From: CAZJLP01 sp964546955 | Lineage (GTDB): Bacteria > Verrucomicrobiota > Verrucomicrobiia > Opitutales > Opitutaceae | Reading direction: 5' to 3' | Assembly (NCBI GenBank): GCA_964546955.1 | Contig: CAZJLP010000011.1 | Location: 49,671 to 113,670, forward strand | Length of the DNA: 64,000 nt | Shown here: positions 11,120 through 20,280 of the stretch, one piece after another | Numbering within the stretch: the stretch's first letter is position 1 | How the letters are laid out: each line of letters opens with the position of its first letter | Notes under the pieces: model-generated | Seen by the model: the letters and a program-made list of their open reading frames with translations, nothing else | Database searches by the model: none | Told to the model about the DNA's origin: nothing | Translations under genes and position numbers: made by a program

Positions 11120-11500
11120 TTATTCGGCGGCGCCTACAGGCGCGGGGGCGGCAGGAGGGGGTGAGCGCTGTGCCTTGAGATAGATCGCCGCAAGCGCGGC
11201 CACGCAGAGAATGACTGCGCAGAAATACGCCAGGACGCGGGTCCGGCGCGTGCGGCTGATCACTCGCCTGCGGCCAGCATGGTCGACCACGGATTCGAGC
11301 CGGCGCGCGACGGGGGCGGGGCCCTCGGCCCAGACACTGTGGCTGTCGCGATCCCAGTTCACGACTGCCCCGTTTTTTAGCAGGATCTGCAGGCTGCGGC
11401 GCGGATCGCCGGCGTCACTGAGGACGTCTGCGATTCTGTAACCCGCGCGTTCGAGTTCTTTTACGAGGGTGGTCGGTCCCTTGCGAAACGTGATTGCCAT
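11120..11500 (-). CDS. Small protein with C-terminal membrane anchor, unknown function (family B)
   Basis: A 126-residue protein starting MAITFRKGP at ATG 11500; longer starts would add low-complexity sequence. Residues 1-65 form a compact domain shared with the protein at 12141-12476 (pattern LxxAG[YF]RIA, then NGA-V-x-x-D, then VW or LWV). After a basic linker comes one transmembrane helix (VLAYFCAVILCVAALAAIYL) and a Pro/Ala-rich tail. It is probably an inner-membrane protein with its N-terminal domain in the cytosol. It is transcribed away from the family A gene at 11718. No function is known to me. Confidence 0.65.
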   Translation of the reverse strand: MAITFRKGPTTLVKELERAGYRIADVLSDAGDPRRSLQILLKNGAVVNWDRDSHSVWAEGPAPVARRLESVVDHAGRRRVISRTRRTRVLAYFCAVILCVAALAAIYLKAQRSPPPAAPAPVGAAE

Positions 11501-11717
11501 AGGTTTGGAGAAGTCGGTGGTCGTGGTCTTTCGGCGAAGCGAAGCGGTCACAGACCCCGCCGCGTGGTTTCTGGTCCTGGGGTATTTCCCTGGCCGAGGG
11601 TGGGGCTGCGCCGCCGCAACTGCCGCTGTCGGGAAAATCCCCGAGGGCGCTGGGGCCGGTCGACCGGATTCCCGGGCATTCCTGTCCGTGTTATTAACAA
11701 GGTGACCAACGCAAACC

Positions 11718-12038
11718 ATGATTTACTTACAGATGGATATATATCGGGACAATTGTCTCGGTACCTTTGTGGCGGAGAACGGCATTGCAGAACTAATGAT
11801 CCGCTCCAAGGACCCCGAAGAGGCGACGCGCCTGGCCATGGCTGTGCTGCGAAAGAGCGGCTGGCGCGCGCAGACGATCAATGCGGCACAGGAAGGCGAG
11901 CGCGCGGAAGACTTCGGTCGCGACTGGCACTTGCACCGGCTCTTTGAAGAAGCGATTCGGAACGAGGTCGCGTGTGTCGTCAGCACCCAGGACTTGGCGG
12001 AGACGGCGACGGCTTGGCGGCTTGCAAATGCCGTTTGA
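11718..12038 (+). CDS. Conserved small protein of unknown function (family A paralogue)
   Basis: A 106-residue soluble protein, paralogous along its length to 8008-8331 (see the shared MIYLQ start, GIAELM.RS, K.GW and DL.E.AT.W motifs). A weak AAGGTG lies about 13 bases before the ATG. It is followed after about 100 bp by a family B gene on the same strand, so A and B families occur side by side. Function unknown. Confidence 0.75.
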   Translation: MIYLQMDIYRDNCLGTFVAENGIAELMIRSKDPEEATRLAMAVLRKSGWRAQTINAAQEGERAEDFGRDWHLHRLFEEAIRNEVACVVSTQDLAETATAWRLANAV

Positions 12039-12140
12039 TCCCCTCGGCCTTCGTCGAGCGGCGAGACGAGGAAGCGAGCTCTCCGCGGAGAGTGCGATCG
12101 GAACGCATTTTTCCCGAACGGGTCGTGACTGCTAGAAACT

Positions 12141-12476
12141 ATGAAAACATCGCGAACGCTTGAAGAGATCTTGCAACTCCTGAACGAGGGCGGCTTTCGC
12201 ATCGCGAAAGCCGTGCGAGATCCGGCCACGCGCTGTGTAAACGTGTTTCTTGAAGGAGGAGCGGCCGTGTTATGCGACCTGGACGATGGGGCCCTTTGGG
12301 TAGCCGGGGCCTACCAAGAGTGCCTTCGCGCGGAGCGATATCTCTCAAAAAAATGTGCGCGAGACAGCTTGAGGCCTGTGGGATTGGCGAGGGATCTTCG
12401 TCCTCAGCCCGTCGAGTGTGAGCCGGCCCTGGCAGGCGCGGGCGCGTGGCACGCTCCTTCAAGCAGAGCAGAGTAG
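12141..12476 (+). CDS. Small protein of unknown function (family B paralogue, soluble)
   Basis: A 111-residue protein. Residues 5-70 match the N-terminal domain of 11120-11500: LLNEGGFRIAKAVRDP against LERAGYRIADVLSD, then a GGA/NGA strand turn and LWVAG against VWAEG. It lacks the membrane helix of that protein and ends in a Pro/Ala/Glu-rich stretch that is probably disordered. It is preceded by family A gene 11718-12038. I do not recognise the domain. Confidence 0.6.
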   Translation: MKTSRTLEEILQLLNEGGFRIAKAVRDPATRCVNVFLEGGAAVLCDLDDGALWVAGAYQECLRAERYLSKKCARDSLRPVGLARDLRPQPVECEPALAGAGAWHAPSSRAE

Positions 12477-12592
12477 ACCGGAGGTTTCAAAGCCTCGCGA
12501 TCAGGAAGCAATGAGCGTATGGCGTGGCTGGGCCGCGAACGCTCAACAGCCCACCGGGGACGGCGGGCTCCCCCTTGATTTGCCAAGTGGTT

Positions 12593-13087
12593 TTAGGCGC
12601 GGGTAGCTTGGCGATTCAGGTAGGCTCGCGTCACCTCGGGGATGTGGTGTTCGAGCCAGCCCGCCATGGCTTCCTCGTCGTTGAGAATCTCACGGCAGAT
12701 CTCGGCGATCTGGGTCTGCCCCGTTTCTTCCGCCGCGGCGATGAGCGACTGATAACAGGCGATCTCAAAGTGTTCGGACGCGAAGTCGGTCAGCGTGTTT
12801 TTGACCACTTCGTCCGGGAAGATCGCGGTCGAGGCACCCTGGACCATCCCCGTCAGATTTCCGAGAAGGGATTTCGCCGTAGAATGGGTCTCTCCGAGCA
12901 GCCCCAAACATTCCTCCACTCGGCTCGAGTGGAGGCGCGATTCCGCGGCGTGCTCATTCAGTCTCGCCTGCAACTCGGGAAAATCGTCGGCGGCCCGGGC
13001 GTGATTCTCGAGGACTTGGGCCATGTTTTGCTCCATCGCGTACGCGCTGTTCAGCCAGGAGGTGAGTTGTTCAAAAGGGGATGTCAT
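12593..13087 (-). CDS. DUF892-family ferritin-like protein (YciE/YciF type)
   Basis: A 164-residue all-helical protein of the ferritin-like superfamily; relatives are stress-induced and several bind a diiron or dimanganese centre. The family pattern is visible: an N-terminal helix with AYAMEQNMAQVLENHA, a second helix with LNEHAAESRLHSSRVEECL, a third around DFASEHFEIACYQSLIAAAEETG, and a fourth with ILNDEEAMAGWLEHHIPEV. The Glu and His residues of these helices are the usual metal ligands. The exact role is unknown. ATG at 13087 matches the family start. It has no obvious operon partner. Confidence 0.85.
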   Translation of the reverse strand: MTSPFEQLTSWLNSAYAMEQNMAQVLENHARAADDFPELQARLNEHAAESRLHSSRVEECLGLLGETHSTAKSLLGNLTGMVQGASTAIFPDEVVKNTLTDFASEHFEIACYQSLIAAAEETGQTQIAEICREILNDEEAMAGWLEHHIPEVTRAYLNRQATRA

Positions 13088-13230
13088 GGTCGTTCAGAGG
13101 ATGAAGGGAAGGCGGGAAGGTCCGCGGTGAGTAGGAGATCCTTTATTCTCGGCGGACGTGTGCGGTTTCGCAAAATCGTCGAAGCGAAACTACATGGGGC
13201 GCCGCCCGGAAACTAAACCCGATTGCGTCC

Positions 13231-15039
13231 CTAACGACCGCCGGGGATTGTTCGCTGCGTGTTTTTTACGTGGCGGGCCTGAGCCTCCGCGATGGCGTAG
13301 GCCAGTTCGCTGTCGTGCGGAAAGAGTCGAAGTCCTTCTTCCAAGACGGCTACTTCGCTCGAGTCGGGCGCTCGCGAAGAGCGTTCTACAATTTCCGCCG
13401 TCAACTGGTACACTTCTGGAAGAGGCGGCGCATATTGCCGGGCGAACGAGAGAAGCATCAGAAGTTCGATTGTCGCCTGAGTCTCAAGGCGCGCCTCCGA
13501 GTTCGGCAGGGCGCTCACGTGTTCGGCAAACTGGATACGCGCAAGTTCATAGTAGACGCGAGGACGAGCCACGCGGAGCTGCACCGCCGCCTCGAGCAGC
13601 GGCTTGGCCGCGCGATCGTCACCGGCATCACATTCGAGCAAGCCGGCCTGAGCCGTCAATTCCCGGTCCGATAATTGGCGCTTGTGAGCGCGTTCCACTC
13701 CCCGCCGAGCGCGCTCCAGGTAGAGGGAGGCAAATTGGGGCTGCCGCGACTTGACGTACGTGTACTCCAGGCGATCCCATTCGCCCTTTAGCCGCGCGAT
13801 CTCGACGTCGGACGCGGAGCGCACCCGGATGCGTGGCAGGCGGATGGCGGGCGGTTTCACGACCAAGTCCCTCTTTACGGCGTGCTCGAGGTACAAGCTC
13901 AGCGCCTTGCGAATGGCGCCGGAGCTTTGACCGAAACAGCGCTCAAAAAGGGCCTCGCTGGGGGGCTGGGTCACCGTTTGCTCGAGAAATCTGCCGAGGG
14001 AAGCGCGGCGTTTGTCCGATTCGTCGGCAAGAATCCACTGCAGAAAGAGCTGGCGCTGTTCGCGGTTGCGGACCCGCTCTTTGATGGGAAGGGCGGCGTT
14101 TTCCGAGTCCGGTTGGAAAATATCCAGGAGCGGGGCTAGCGGCGTAGAGTAGGTTTTCCTGTTGCGAATGGCTTCGGTTTCGAGCGCCGAACCCCACGTC
14201 ATCGCTTTCAGGCGCATATGCGTAGGAAACACGTCGACGCGTTTTGAGAAGTCGATCATGGCCTCTACATACCACTCCGGGAGTGGCGGAGCCCGGTTTT
14301 GCAGGCGGAAGAGAAAGGTGTCCCACGTAAAGCGGAGTCGCTCGGGCGCGAACCCGAACTCCCGGATGACAGTGAACACGCCCTCGCCATCGCCTCCCCA
14401 AATACGCAGGTTGGGCAGGAAGCGCATGGGGGGCGGCGGAGGGAAGGGATCTCCCTTCAACGGTTTGTCGAGAAAGTTGATAACGGCTCCCTTTGCCGTA
14501 TCGCCGCTGGTTCGGTCGCGCTCTTTCTCGAGGAGCTGCTTGGTCACCACGTCCTCGATCCGCGCCACATGTTCTTCTCTCACGAGTATGAGAATCTGCG
14601 GCTTGGTCGTGGTGAGCCAAAGCGTATCCGGCACGAGCATCCGTCGAATTTCTTCCAGCTTTGCGACGCTTTCGGCAAACTCCTCTGTGACATCCGCCGC
14701 GCATTGGGAAAGGATCTCTATTCCGGGCAAGGCGACATAGTGCCAATGAACGGGGAATTTCGACTCCTCCACGACCAGCGGCGGAAGATCGATTGGCGGC
14801 GTGGAGTCCTTTTGGTCAACCGAAGTCTGCGCAGAAACCGGAGTCAACGCCGCCAGGAAAAGGGTCGCTAGAATGAGCGAAAGACCGGAGCGCGGTCTGT
14901 CGTTGTGCCCTACTCGGATTGGTTGCGCGGTTGGCGGGCGCTCCCGCGCGGCTCGCTCGGGAATCAACGTCGGGCTGGTGGGAATTCTGTCGGGCTTGCC
15001 GGTAGGGTCGCTGCAACAGTAAGTAGGTCCGTAGGCCAT
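13231..15039 (-). CDS. Secreted or periplasmic protein of unknown function
   Basis: A 602-residue frame. A hydrophobic segment (SLILATLFLAALTPVSAQ) ends near residue 71, so the true start may be a downstream TTG near residue 25 that would give a normal signal peptide; I keep the ATG. The mature part opens with a proline-rich stretch (PPIDLPPLVV), then a mixed alpha/beta region with FPVHWHYVALPGIEIL and a central WGGDGEGVF/LPEWYVEAM region reminiscent of peptidase-like or DUF1570-like folds but without a clear zinc motif. The C-terminal third is TPR-like. It lies 50 bp downstream of the response regulator and may be part of that operon. Function unknown. Confidence 0.7.
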   Translation of the reverse strand: MAYGPTYCCSDPTGKPDRIPTSPTLIPERAARERPPTAQPIRVGHNDRPRSGLSLILATLFLAALTPVSAQTSVDQKDSTPPIDLPPLVVEESKFPVHWHYVALPGIEILSQCAADVTEEFAESVAKLEEIRRMLVPDTLWLTTTKPQILILVREEHVARIEDVVTKQLLEKERDRTSGDTAKGAVINFLDKPLKGDPFPPPPPMRFLPNLRIWGGDGEGVFTVIREFGFAPERLRFTWDTFLFRLQNRAPPLPEWYVEAMIDFSKRVDVFPTHMRLKAMTWGSALETEAIRNRKTYSTPLAPLLDIFQPDSENAALPIKERVRNREQRQLFLQWILADESDKRRASLGRFLEQTVTQPPSEALFERCFGQSSGAIRKALSLYLEHAVKRDLVVKPPAIRLPRIRVRSASDVEIARLKGEWDRLEYTYVKSRQPQFASLYLERARRGVERAHKRQLSDRELTAQAGLLECDAGDDRAAKPLLEAAVQLRVARPRVYYELARIQFAEHVSALPNSEARLETQATIELLMLLSFARQYAPPLPEVYQLTAEIVERSSRAPDSSEVAVLEEGLRLFPHDSELAYAIAEAQARHVKNTQRTIPGGR

Positions 15040-15089
15040 GCAGTGCCGTGGTTGGGTCTCGTCGTCCAGGGCTGACGCACGTCGAAGGA

Positions 15090-15719
15090 TCAGCCGAAAT
15101 ATTTGATCACCGCTTCAGTCCGGCTTCTCACGTGCAATTTCTGGTAGATCAATTTGAGATAGCTGCGCACGGTTTCGACGCTGATGCCGATCTTGTCGGC
15201 AATCTCCTTAGCGACATACCCCTGGGCGAGAAGTTTCAAGATTTCCTCCTGACGCGGGCTGAGGCCCTGGACGCCGGGCTTGGTCAGAGGTTTTTGGCGG
15301 AAGTATTGGACAACTTTGCGCGCGATTTCGCTGCTCATGGGAGCGCCGCCTTGATGAAGATCGCGAATCGCAGTCAGGATCGCTTCCGGTTCCGTGCGTT
15401 TCAGGAGGTAGCCAGACGCACCCGCCTCGAGAGCCTTGAAGATTTCTTCACTGTCCTCGTGGACCGTGAAGATCATGAATTGGGTGTCGGGGAGCGTTTG
15501 TTTGAGCCGAAAGGTGCACTCAATGCCTGAGAGGTCCGGCAATTGCATATCCATGAGGACAACCTGCGGAGCGGCTTTGGGGATTTCTGCGATTGCCGTC
15601 GTGCCGTTGGGACAGGAGCACACGCAACGGAACTCAGAATTCGAATTGATGAAGGTCTCCATCTTGTTGCGAAACGAGGCGGAGTCTTCGACGATGCCCA
15701 CGGTGATGGGAGTCTGCAT
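15090..15719 (-). CDS. NarL/FixJ-family response regulator
   Basis: A DNA-binding response regulator of 209 residues. The receiver (1-125) has the acidic pair near residues 11-12, phospho-acceptor D57 in VVLMDMQLPD and the KR lysine near 107. The C-terminal LuxR-type helix-turn-helix (about 143-205) has LSPRQEEILKLLAQGYVAKEIA and VRSYLKLIYQKL. The start codon lies two bases after the stop of the kinase at 15722, so they form one transcription unit and surely a cognate pair. Target genes are unknown; the secreted protein immediately downstream is a candidate. Confidence 0.95.
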   Translation of the reverse strand: MQTPITVGIVEDSASFRNKMETFINSNSEFRCVCSCPNGTTAIAEIPKAAPQVVLMDMQLPDLSGIECTFRLKQTLPDTQFMIFTVHEDSEEIFKALEAGASGYLLKRTEPEAILTAIRDLHQGGAPMSSEIARKVVQYFRQKPLTKPGVQGLSPRQEEILKLLAQGYVAKEIADKIGISVETVRSYLKLIYQKLHVRSRTEAVIKYFG

Positions 15720-15721
15720 GA

Positions 15722-18700
15722 TCAGGGGGAGCGTGCGGGGCGGAGAGCGCCCGGGGTGGGGAGGGGGGAGACGGGGGAGAAGGGGAGGCTGAACTGAAGG
15801 ACGGTGCCTTGGCCGGGCGATGATTGAACATGGTAGGTCCCGCCCAGTTCTTCAATGCGGGCTTTCATGTTTTTCAATCCGTTGCGCGGTGACGCTTCAG
15901 CCGTCGCGACGGAAAAGCCCCGGCCGTTGTCTTCAAGGCAAAACTCGAAACGATTGCCCTCGGTTTTAACCCGCAGCTTGGCCTCGGTGGCTCCCGAATG
16001 CTTCACGACATTATTGACGGCTTCCCGCACGACCATGAACAAATTGTGCCGAACTTCCGGGATGAGCGCGTGTGTGGGCAGGTCGTCGGGCAGGTCGAAG
16101 CGACAGCTGATGGCCGAACGCCCGAGGTATTCTCCGGCGAAGCGGCAGATGAAACCGACCAGATGATCGACGGTGTCGTTCTTTGGGTTGACCGCCCAAA
16201 CGATGGCATCGAGGTCCTGCTCCAGCGATCGGATGTGTTTAACGAGGTCGGGACGTTTTGGGTCGGGTGCCTCGCCCGCCGAGGACTTCTTGCGCTCCAG
16301 TTCGGCGATCAAGCCGAGCTCGGTGAGCCGCGTGCCAAATTCGTCGTGCAAGTCCCGGGCGATCCGGGTGCGTTCCTTGTGCAGCGCAGCTTGCCGTTCC
16401 AATGCTTCGACCCTCTTCCGGACGCGATGCAGCGAAGCGTAGCGAACGATCGCGGCCGTCAGCGAGGTGAAGCCCAACAGGACGACGATGCGAAACCACC
16501 ACGTTTGCCAAAGAAAGGGTGAGACGGAGAACGCCAGCGCGACCCCTTTTTGGTTCCAAATGCCGTCGCTGTTACACGCCTGCACCTCGAATTCATAGTC
16601 GCCCGAAGGCAATCGCGAGTAGCTGCCGGCACGCTCGTTGCCGGCCTCGATCCACCGGTCGTCGTACCCGCTCAGCCGGTACCGGAATCGCAGATTTTCC
16701 GGGGAGTCGAAGCTGAGGGCGGTGAATTCGAAGGCGATCCGGTGGTGGCCCGGATGAAGCCGCAGCTGATTCTTGGCGCCGGCCTCGGGGCCCAAGCGAA
16801 GCGCGTCGCGCAAGGGGACGAGACCGCCGTAGGCAGCGACGTCGTGGCCGTCGACTTCGACGCGTTTGAGCAACACGGGTGGGGGTTCCGCGACCCGGCG
16901 CCGGCGGCCTGGATCCACGATCGCCAACCCGGAACGCATCGGCAGCCAGAGCCGCCCGTCGCGTGTGAGTGCCGCGTTGGGGGAGTCGCCTCGGTTCGCT
17001 TCGAGGCTGAGCAGTCCCTCGTTGAGTCCATAACGGGAAAAGTGCGCCTTGGCCTGAATCCCTTGTGCGAGTTCTTCCAGATCCCGCTGCCGAACGCGGT
17101 AAATTCCGTGGTCCCCGGCAAACCAAAGCCATCCTTCTTTCGCGTCGCTCAGGATCTGTGAAACATTGTTTTCGGGGAAGCCCAGCTTCGACGAGATATG
17201 CAGGAAGCGGCCATCTTTCAGCCAGCCGAGGCCCTCGTCGGCGAAGCCGATCCACAGTCCGCCGTCGGGGGTGGCGTGGAGAGCACGAATCGACAAGGGC
17301 TCGCCGATCACGACGCCGGTTTCGTCCGTCACTTTGCCGTCGCGTACGCGAAGGAGCATGCCTCCGCTGGTGCCGAGCCAGATATCGCCGCGCGTGTCCT
17401 CGGCGATGGCGCGTACGATGCGGATGCGCCCCGGAAGGGGAAGGTTTTCCAGCCGGTCGTTGCGCAGCACCTGCACGCAGTCGGGAGATATGCCACCGAT
17501 CCAGACCGCGCCGGTTCTGTCGACCAAGAGCCCGTGGATTTCACGGCCGACGAGTCCATCCTTGGTACGCCACGTGGTGTATTCTCCGTCCTTCCAACGA
17601 TGGAGAGCGCGGTCCCGCGTTGCGATCCAAACCGGGCCTGACGGATCGGCCGCGACGCAGCTTGCGCGACCTCCGGGCCAGTTGGGCTTGTCGCTTAAGA
17701 TCTCCCAACTCGTACCCTGTCTCCGCGCCAGCTGCCCGTTTTGATCGGTAATCCAAATCGTCCCCGAGGAGTCTTCGCAAATGGATTGGACAATGGCCGA
17801 AGGGAGACCCGTGTCGGGGGTTTCCAACGAAACGACGCGTGGGCAAATACGATTCAGGCCGCCACTGGCGGTGCCAACCCACACGTTGCCCTCCCGGTCC
17901 TGAATGATGCGTGTGATCTCGGGATCGGAGGTGGGCACGGATTCGATCCGGGTTCCATCGTAATGAAATAAACCGTTGTCCGAAGTGCCGATCCATACGC
18001 CCCGATCGCGATCCTCGAAAACGACCGTCGGTTCTGTTCGCCCTGCGTTCCAGGGAACGACGCCTTTCTGCTGCAACGGGCTGCCTTCGGCGTAGTGGCA
18101 GAGTTTTCCGTCAAAGCAGAGCCAGATGCCCCCCATGCTCGCCCCACAGATCCGCGTGTTGAGCGGGCCCAAGTGAAGCAGGCTCTCCAATTTCTCGCGC
18201 CGGAACAGACCGACACGGCCGTCCTTGGAGAACCAGATCCTCCCGTGAATGTCGCGCGCGATCGCGCAAACATACCGGTCGGGCCGGATCGAGTCGGGTA
18301 GTCCGTCGTCGCGACCGAACACTTTCAATTGACCGTCTTTCAGCCGGGAGAGAAAGCCGCCGCGGGAAGTGATCCAGAGCGCCCCCTGCCCGTCCTCGGT
18401 GAGCGTCTGCACCTCCTTGTCGGTCAAGCCCGACTCGAATGCCCGGATGGTTTTCATGTCTGCGAGGAAAACCGCGCTGTGCAGGGCGCCAATCCATAGC
18501 CCGCCGTTTTGGCTCAGTTCGAGCGCGCTGATCTTGTGGCTTACGCTGCCGGCGAAGTCGCGGGGCGAATATTCGTCGAACCGCACTCCGTCGAAGCGTG
18601 CGGGCGAGGAATAGGTGCCCACCCAAAGGTATCCGTCCGGAGTCTGTGCAAGTCCCGTCACTCGATTGTTCGGCAGTCCGTCGTCGGACTGCCAGACGCG

Positions 18701-18826
18701 CACCGACCACGCCGAATTGGCGGGAGCGACAGGCGCCGCAGCCAGCGTGCCGTGGGCCAGGGCAAGCAGGAGCCCGCTTCGCACACGACGAGGCGTGAAA
18801 AGGAAAGTTCTGAATTGGGGAGACAC
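15722..18826 (-). CDS. Membrane sensor histidine kinase with double beta-propeller sensor
   Basis: A hybrid-less sensor kinase of the HTCS-like class. I start it at GTG 18826, giving a signal peptide (FLFTPRRVRSGLLLALAHGTLAAA); the frame stays open to 19054 but those residues look non-native. The periplasmic part has about 14 propeller blades, seen as repeated LW[VI]G and [IV]W[IVLF] motifs (LWVGTYSS, LWIGALHS, VWIGTSDNG, VWVGTASGG, IWLGTSGG, LWIGFADEG). A Y_Y_Y domain follows (FRYRLSGYDDRWIEAG), then one membrane helix. The HisKA_3 phospho-site is in RIARDLHDEFG and the HATPase has VREAVNNVVKHS and DNGRGF. Such sensors usually detect carbohydrates or their breakdown products. The response regulator follows directly. 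Confidence 0.92.
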   Translation of the reverse strand: MSPQFRTFLFTPRRVRSGLLLALAHGTLAAAPVAPANSAWSVRVWQSDDGLPNNRVTGLAQTPDGYLWVGTYSSPARFDGVRFDEYSPRDFAGSVSHKISALELSQNGGLWIGALHSAVFLADMKTIRAFESGLTDKEVQTLTEDGQGALWITSRGGFLSRLKDGQLKVFGRDDGLPDSIRPDRYVCAIARDIHGRIWFSKDGRVGLFRREKLESLLHLGPLNTRICGASMGGIWLCFDGKLCHYAEGSPLQQKGVVPWNAGRTEPTVVFEDRDRGVWIGTSDNGLFHYDGTRIESVPTSDPEITRIIQDREGNVWVGTASGGLNRICPRVVSLETPDTGLPSAIVQSICEDSSGTIWITDQNGQLARRQGTSWEILSDKPNWPGGRASCVAADPSGPVWIATRDRALHRWKDGEYTTWRTKDGLVGREIHGLLVDRTGAVWIGGISPDCVQVLRNDRLENLPLPGRIRIVRAIAEDTRGDIWLGTSGGMLLRVRDGKVTDETGVVIGEPLSIRALHATPDGGLWIGFADEGLGWLKDGRFLHISSKLGFPENNVSQILSDAKEGWLWFAGDHGIYRVRQRDLEELAQGIQAKAHFSRYGLNEGLLSLEANRGDSPNAALTRDGRLWLPMRSGLAIVDPGRRRRVAEPPPVLLKRVEVDGHDVAAYGGLVPLRDALRLGPEAGAKNQLRLHPGHHRIAFEFTALSFDSPENLRFRYRLSGYDDRWIEAGNERAGSYSRLPSGDYEFEVQACNSDGIWNQKGVALAFSVSPFLWQTWWFRIVVLLGFTSLTAAIVRYASLHRVRKRVEALERQAALHKERTRIARDLHDEFGTRLTELGLIAELERKKSSAGEAPDPKRPDLVKHIRSLEQDLDAIVWAVNPKNDTVDHLVGFICRFAGEYLGRSAISCRFDLPDDLPTHALIPEVRHNLFMVVREAVNNVVKHSGATEAKLRVKTEGNRFEFCLEDNGRGFSVATAEASPRNGLKNMKARIEELGGTYHVQSSPGQGTVLQFSLPFSPVSPLPTPGALRPARSP

Positions 18827-19052
18827 GAAAGCGACGCACCCGACAGATGCGTGGTCGAGCAGCAAACGGGAGGCATGTCCGGGTGTCAATCGGTTGGGGA
18901 GGCGGCGGCGACTCTCCGAAGCGGCTGACAATGACGAGGATCCTTCCCAGGTGGAACCTGCCGCCTCAGCAGGTTCGTTCGCCCACCGCCTCGCTCTGCA
19001 AACGATCTCCAAGAGCTCGTCGGTGCCGGGGCCGCACCGGAGGCCAAACCTC

Positions 19053-19091
19053 AAAAAACCGGGCGCCCCTCCTTGGCGGAGGAGCGCCCGG
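19053..19091 (-). terminator. Rho-independent terminator on the minus strand
   Basis: ccgggcgc (19059-19066) pairs with gcgcccgg (19084-19091), with an inner ctcc/ggag stem. On the minus strand it runs into six T residues. It ends a minus-strand transcript that begins upstream, between here and 19434, rather than the kinase gene that starts at 18826. Confidence 0.85.
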
Positions 19092-19400
19092 CTGGGGTGT
19101 AGGAAACACTTCGAGGCCTAGGACTTGACGGGGGCGATCATCGCGCCCTCAAGGCGGAGAGTTGCCCTCCAGCCGGGCAGCGCGTCGGCTAAAAGAGGTC
19201 TCGGCCATCGCACGGCCATGAAAACGCCCCGGTGGGACGGAGTCCAGGCCGCCCGAGCGTCGCATCGTTGACTAACTGCGAGGAACTCGGGCGGCCGGTC
19301 CGGACCATGTAGGTAAGGCGCCACTACATCGTTCGTCCGGCCTGTCCGCACGGAGCCATCCCATCATTCAGCCGGAGGAGTGGCGCAACGGCTTGCATAC
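19053..19400 (-). ncRNA. Candidate structured non-coding RNA upstream of the sensor kinase
   Basis: Read on the minus strand, this stretch is a series of hairpins ending in a strong terminator. ggccgcccgag/ctcgggcggcc (19247-19257 with 19286-19296) is a perfect 11-bp stem. An atgtag/ctacat hairpin lies near 19308-19330, a gggcg/cgccc hairpin near 19130-19147, and the terminator is at 19053-19091. A 77-codon frame (19118-19351) crosses it, but has no ribosome binding site or family. I do not recognise the RNA as 6S, tmRNA, RNase P or SRP RNA. It could also be a long leader that ends before the kinase gene. Boundaries are approximate. Confidence 0.4.
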
Positions 19401-19434
19401 GCACGGGAGGCGCGCAACGTTGTCGCTGCTCCTC

Positions 19435-20280
19435 ATGAATGGATACGGCAATAGTTACTCAGACGAAGAACAGCAACGACCCCTGGCTTACTTCCGAGGA
19501 TACCCGCTTTACGCGGCCTATTTCGTGGTGGCCGCGATCTGCGTGGCCTGGGTCGTCAGCATGTTCCTCAAGCGCTATGCCGTGGGAGCATTGCTTGCCA
19601 TGGGGTACGATAGTAGCGAGGTCCTTGCCGGGGAGGTGTGGCGGGTTTTCACGTACAGCTTTGTGCAGGTCGATACCCGGGTCTGGTTCTTGTTAGAGTT
19701 GTATTTGCTAGGCTATTTCGGCCGGGAGTTGGAGCGTCTTTTTGGTCGCAGGCGATTTCTTTTCATGTACGCCGGTCTTTGTCTGCTCACGCCCGCGGTT
19801 TTTACCCTCCTCGGCCTATGGTATCCGTACGCTACAATGGGAAGATCGCATGGCTTGGCCGTGTTCGTGGGTTTCGCGGCCTTGCTTCCGAACGCCGTAA
19901 TGATGTTCGGCATCCTGGCCAAGTGGATGGCCATCGCCCTGGTGGTTTTTAACTCGGTTGTCCTTTTCAGCGACAATAACGTTCCCGAACTGGTCGCCTT
20001 GTGGGCGTCCGTTGGTTTCGTTTACGTCTACACTCGCCGCGAGCAGGGCCAGTTCACTTTACCGAAGTTCAGCCTATTCCAACGCAAGCCCAAGCTCCGT
20101 GTCTTGCCCGACCTCAAGCCTGATCGAGCCGACAAACCGCGAGTTCAGAAAGAAGACGCGATGGTGGAAGTCGATGCCTTGCTCGACAAGATCGCGCGCT
20201 CGGGGATCGGCAGCCTCACTCCCAAAGAACGAGCGCGCTTGGATGAGGCGCGGGAGAATCTGAAGCGACGCCGCGAGTGA
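19435..20280 (+). CDS. Rhomboid-like membrane protein, probably catalytically inactive
   Basis: A 281-residue integral membrane protein starting MNGYGNSYSD at 19435. Five or six helices cover residues 20-205. The sequence GYFGRELERLFGRRRFLFMYAGL matches the rhomboid L1/TM3 region (xxE-R-x-x-G-x-x-R-F). Where active rhomboids have GxSG, this one has GRSHG, and no histidine is present in the last helix where the dyad His should be (ELVALWASVGFVYVYTRR). The basic C-terminal tail (DKIARSGIGSLTPKERARLDEA) matches the DUF6576-like tail seen in Bacteroidota and Verrucomicrobiota rhomboid proteins. It may bind membrane clients rather than cut them. Its 3' end overlaps the antisense LamG frame. Confidence 0.75.
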   Translation: MNGYGNSYSDEEQQRPLAYFRGYPLYAAYFVVAAICVAWVVSMFLKRYAVGALLAMGYDSSEVLAGEVWRVFTYSFVQVDTRVWFLLELYLLGYFGRELERLFGRRRFLFMYAGLCLLTPAVFTLLGLWYPYATMGRSHGLAVFVGFAALLPNAVMMFGILAKWMAIALVVFNSVVLFSDNNVPELVALWASVGFVYVYTRREQGQFTLPKFSLFQRKPKLRVLPDLKPDRADKPRVQKEDAMVEVDALLDKIARSGIGSLTPKERARLDEARENLKRRRE

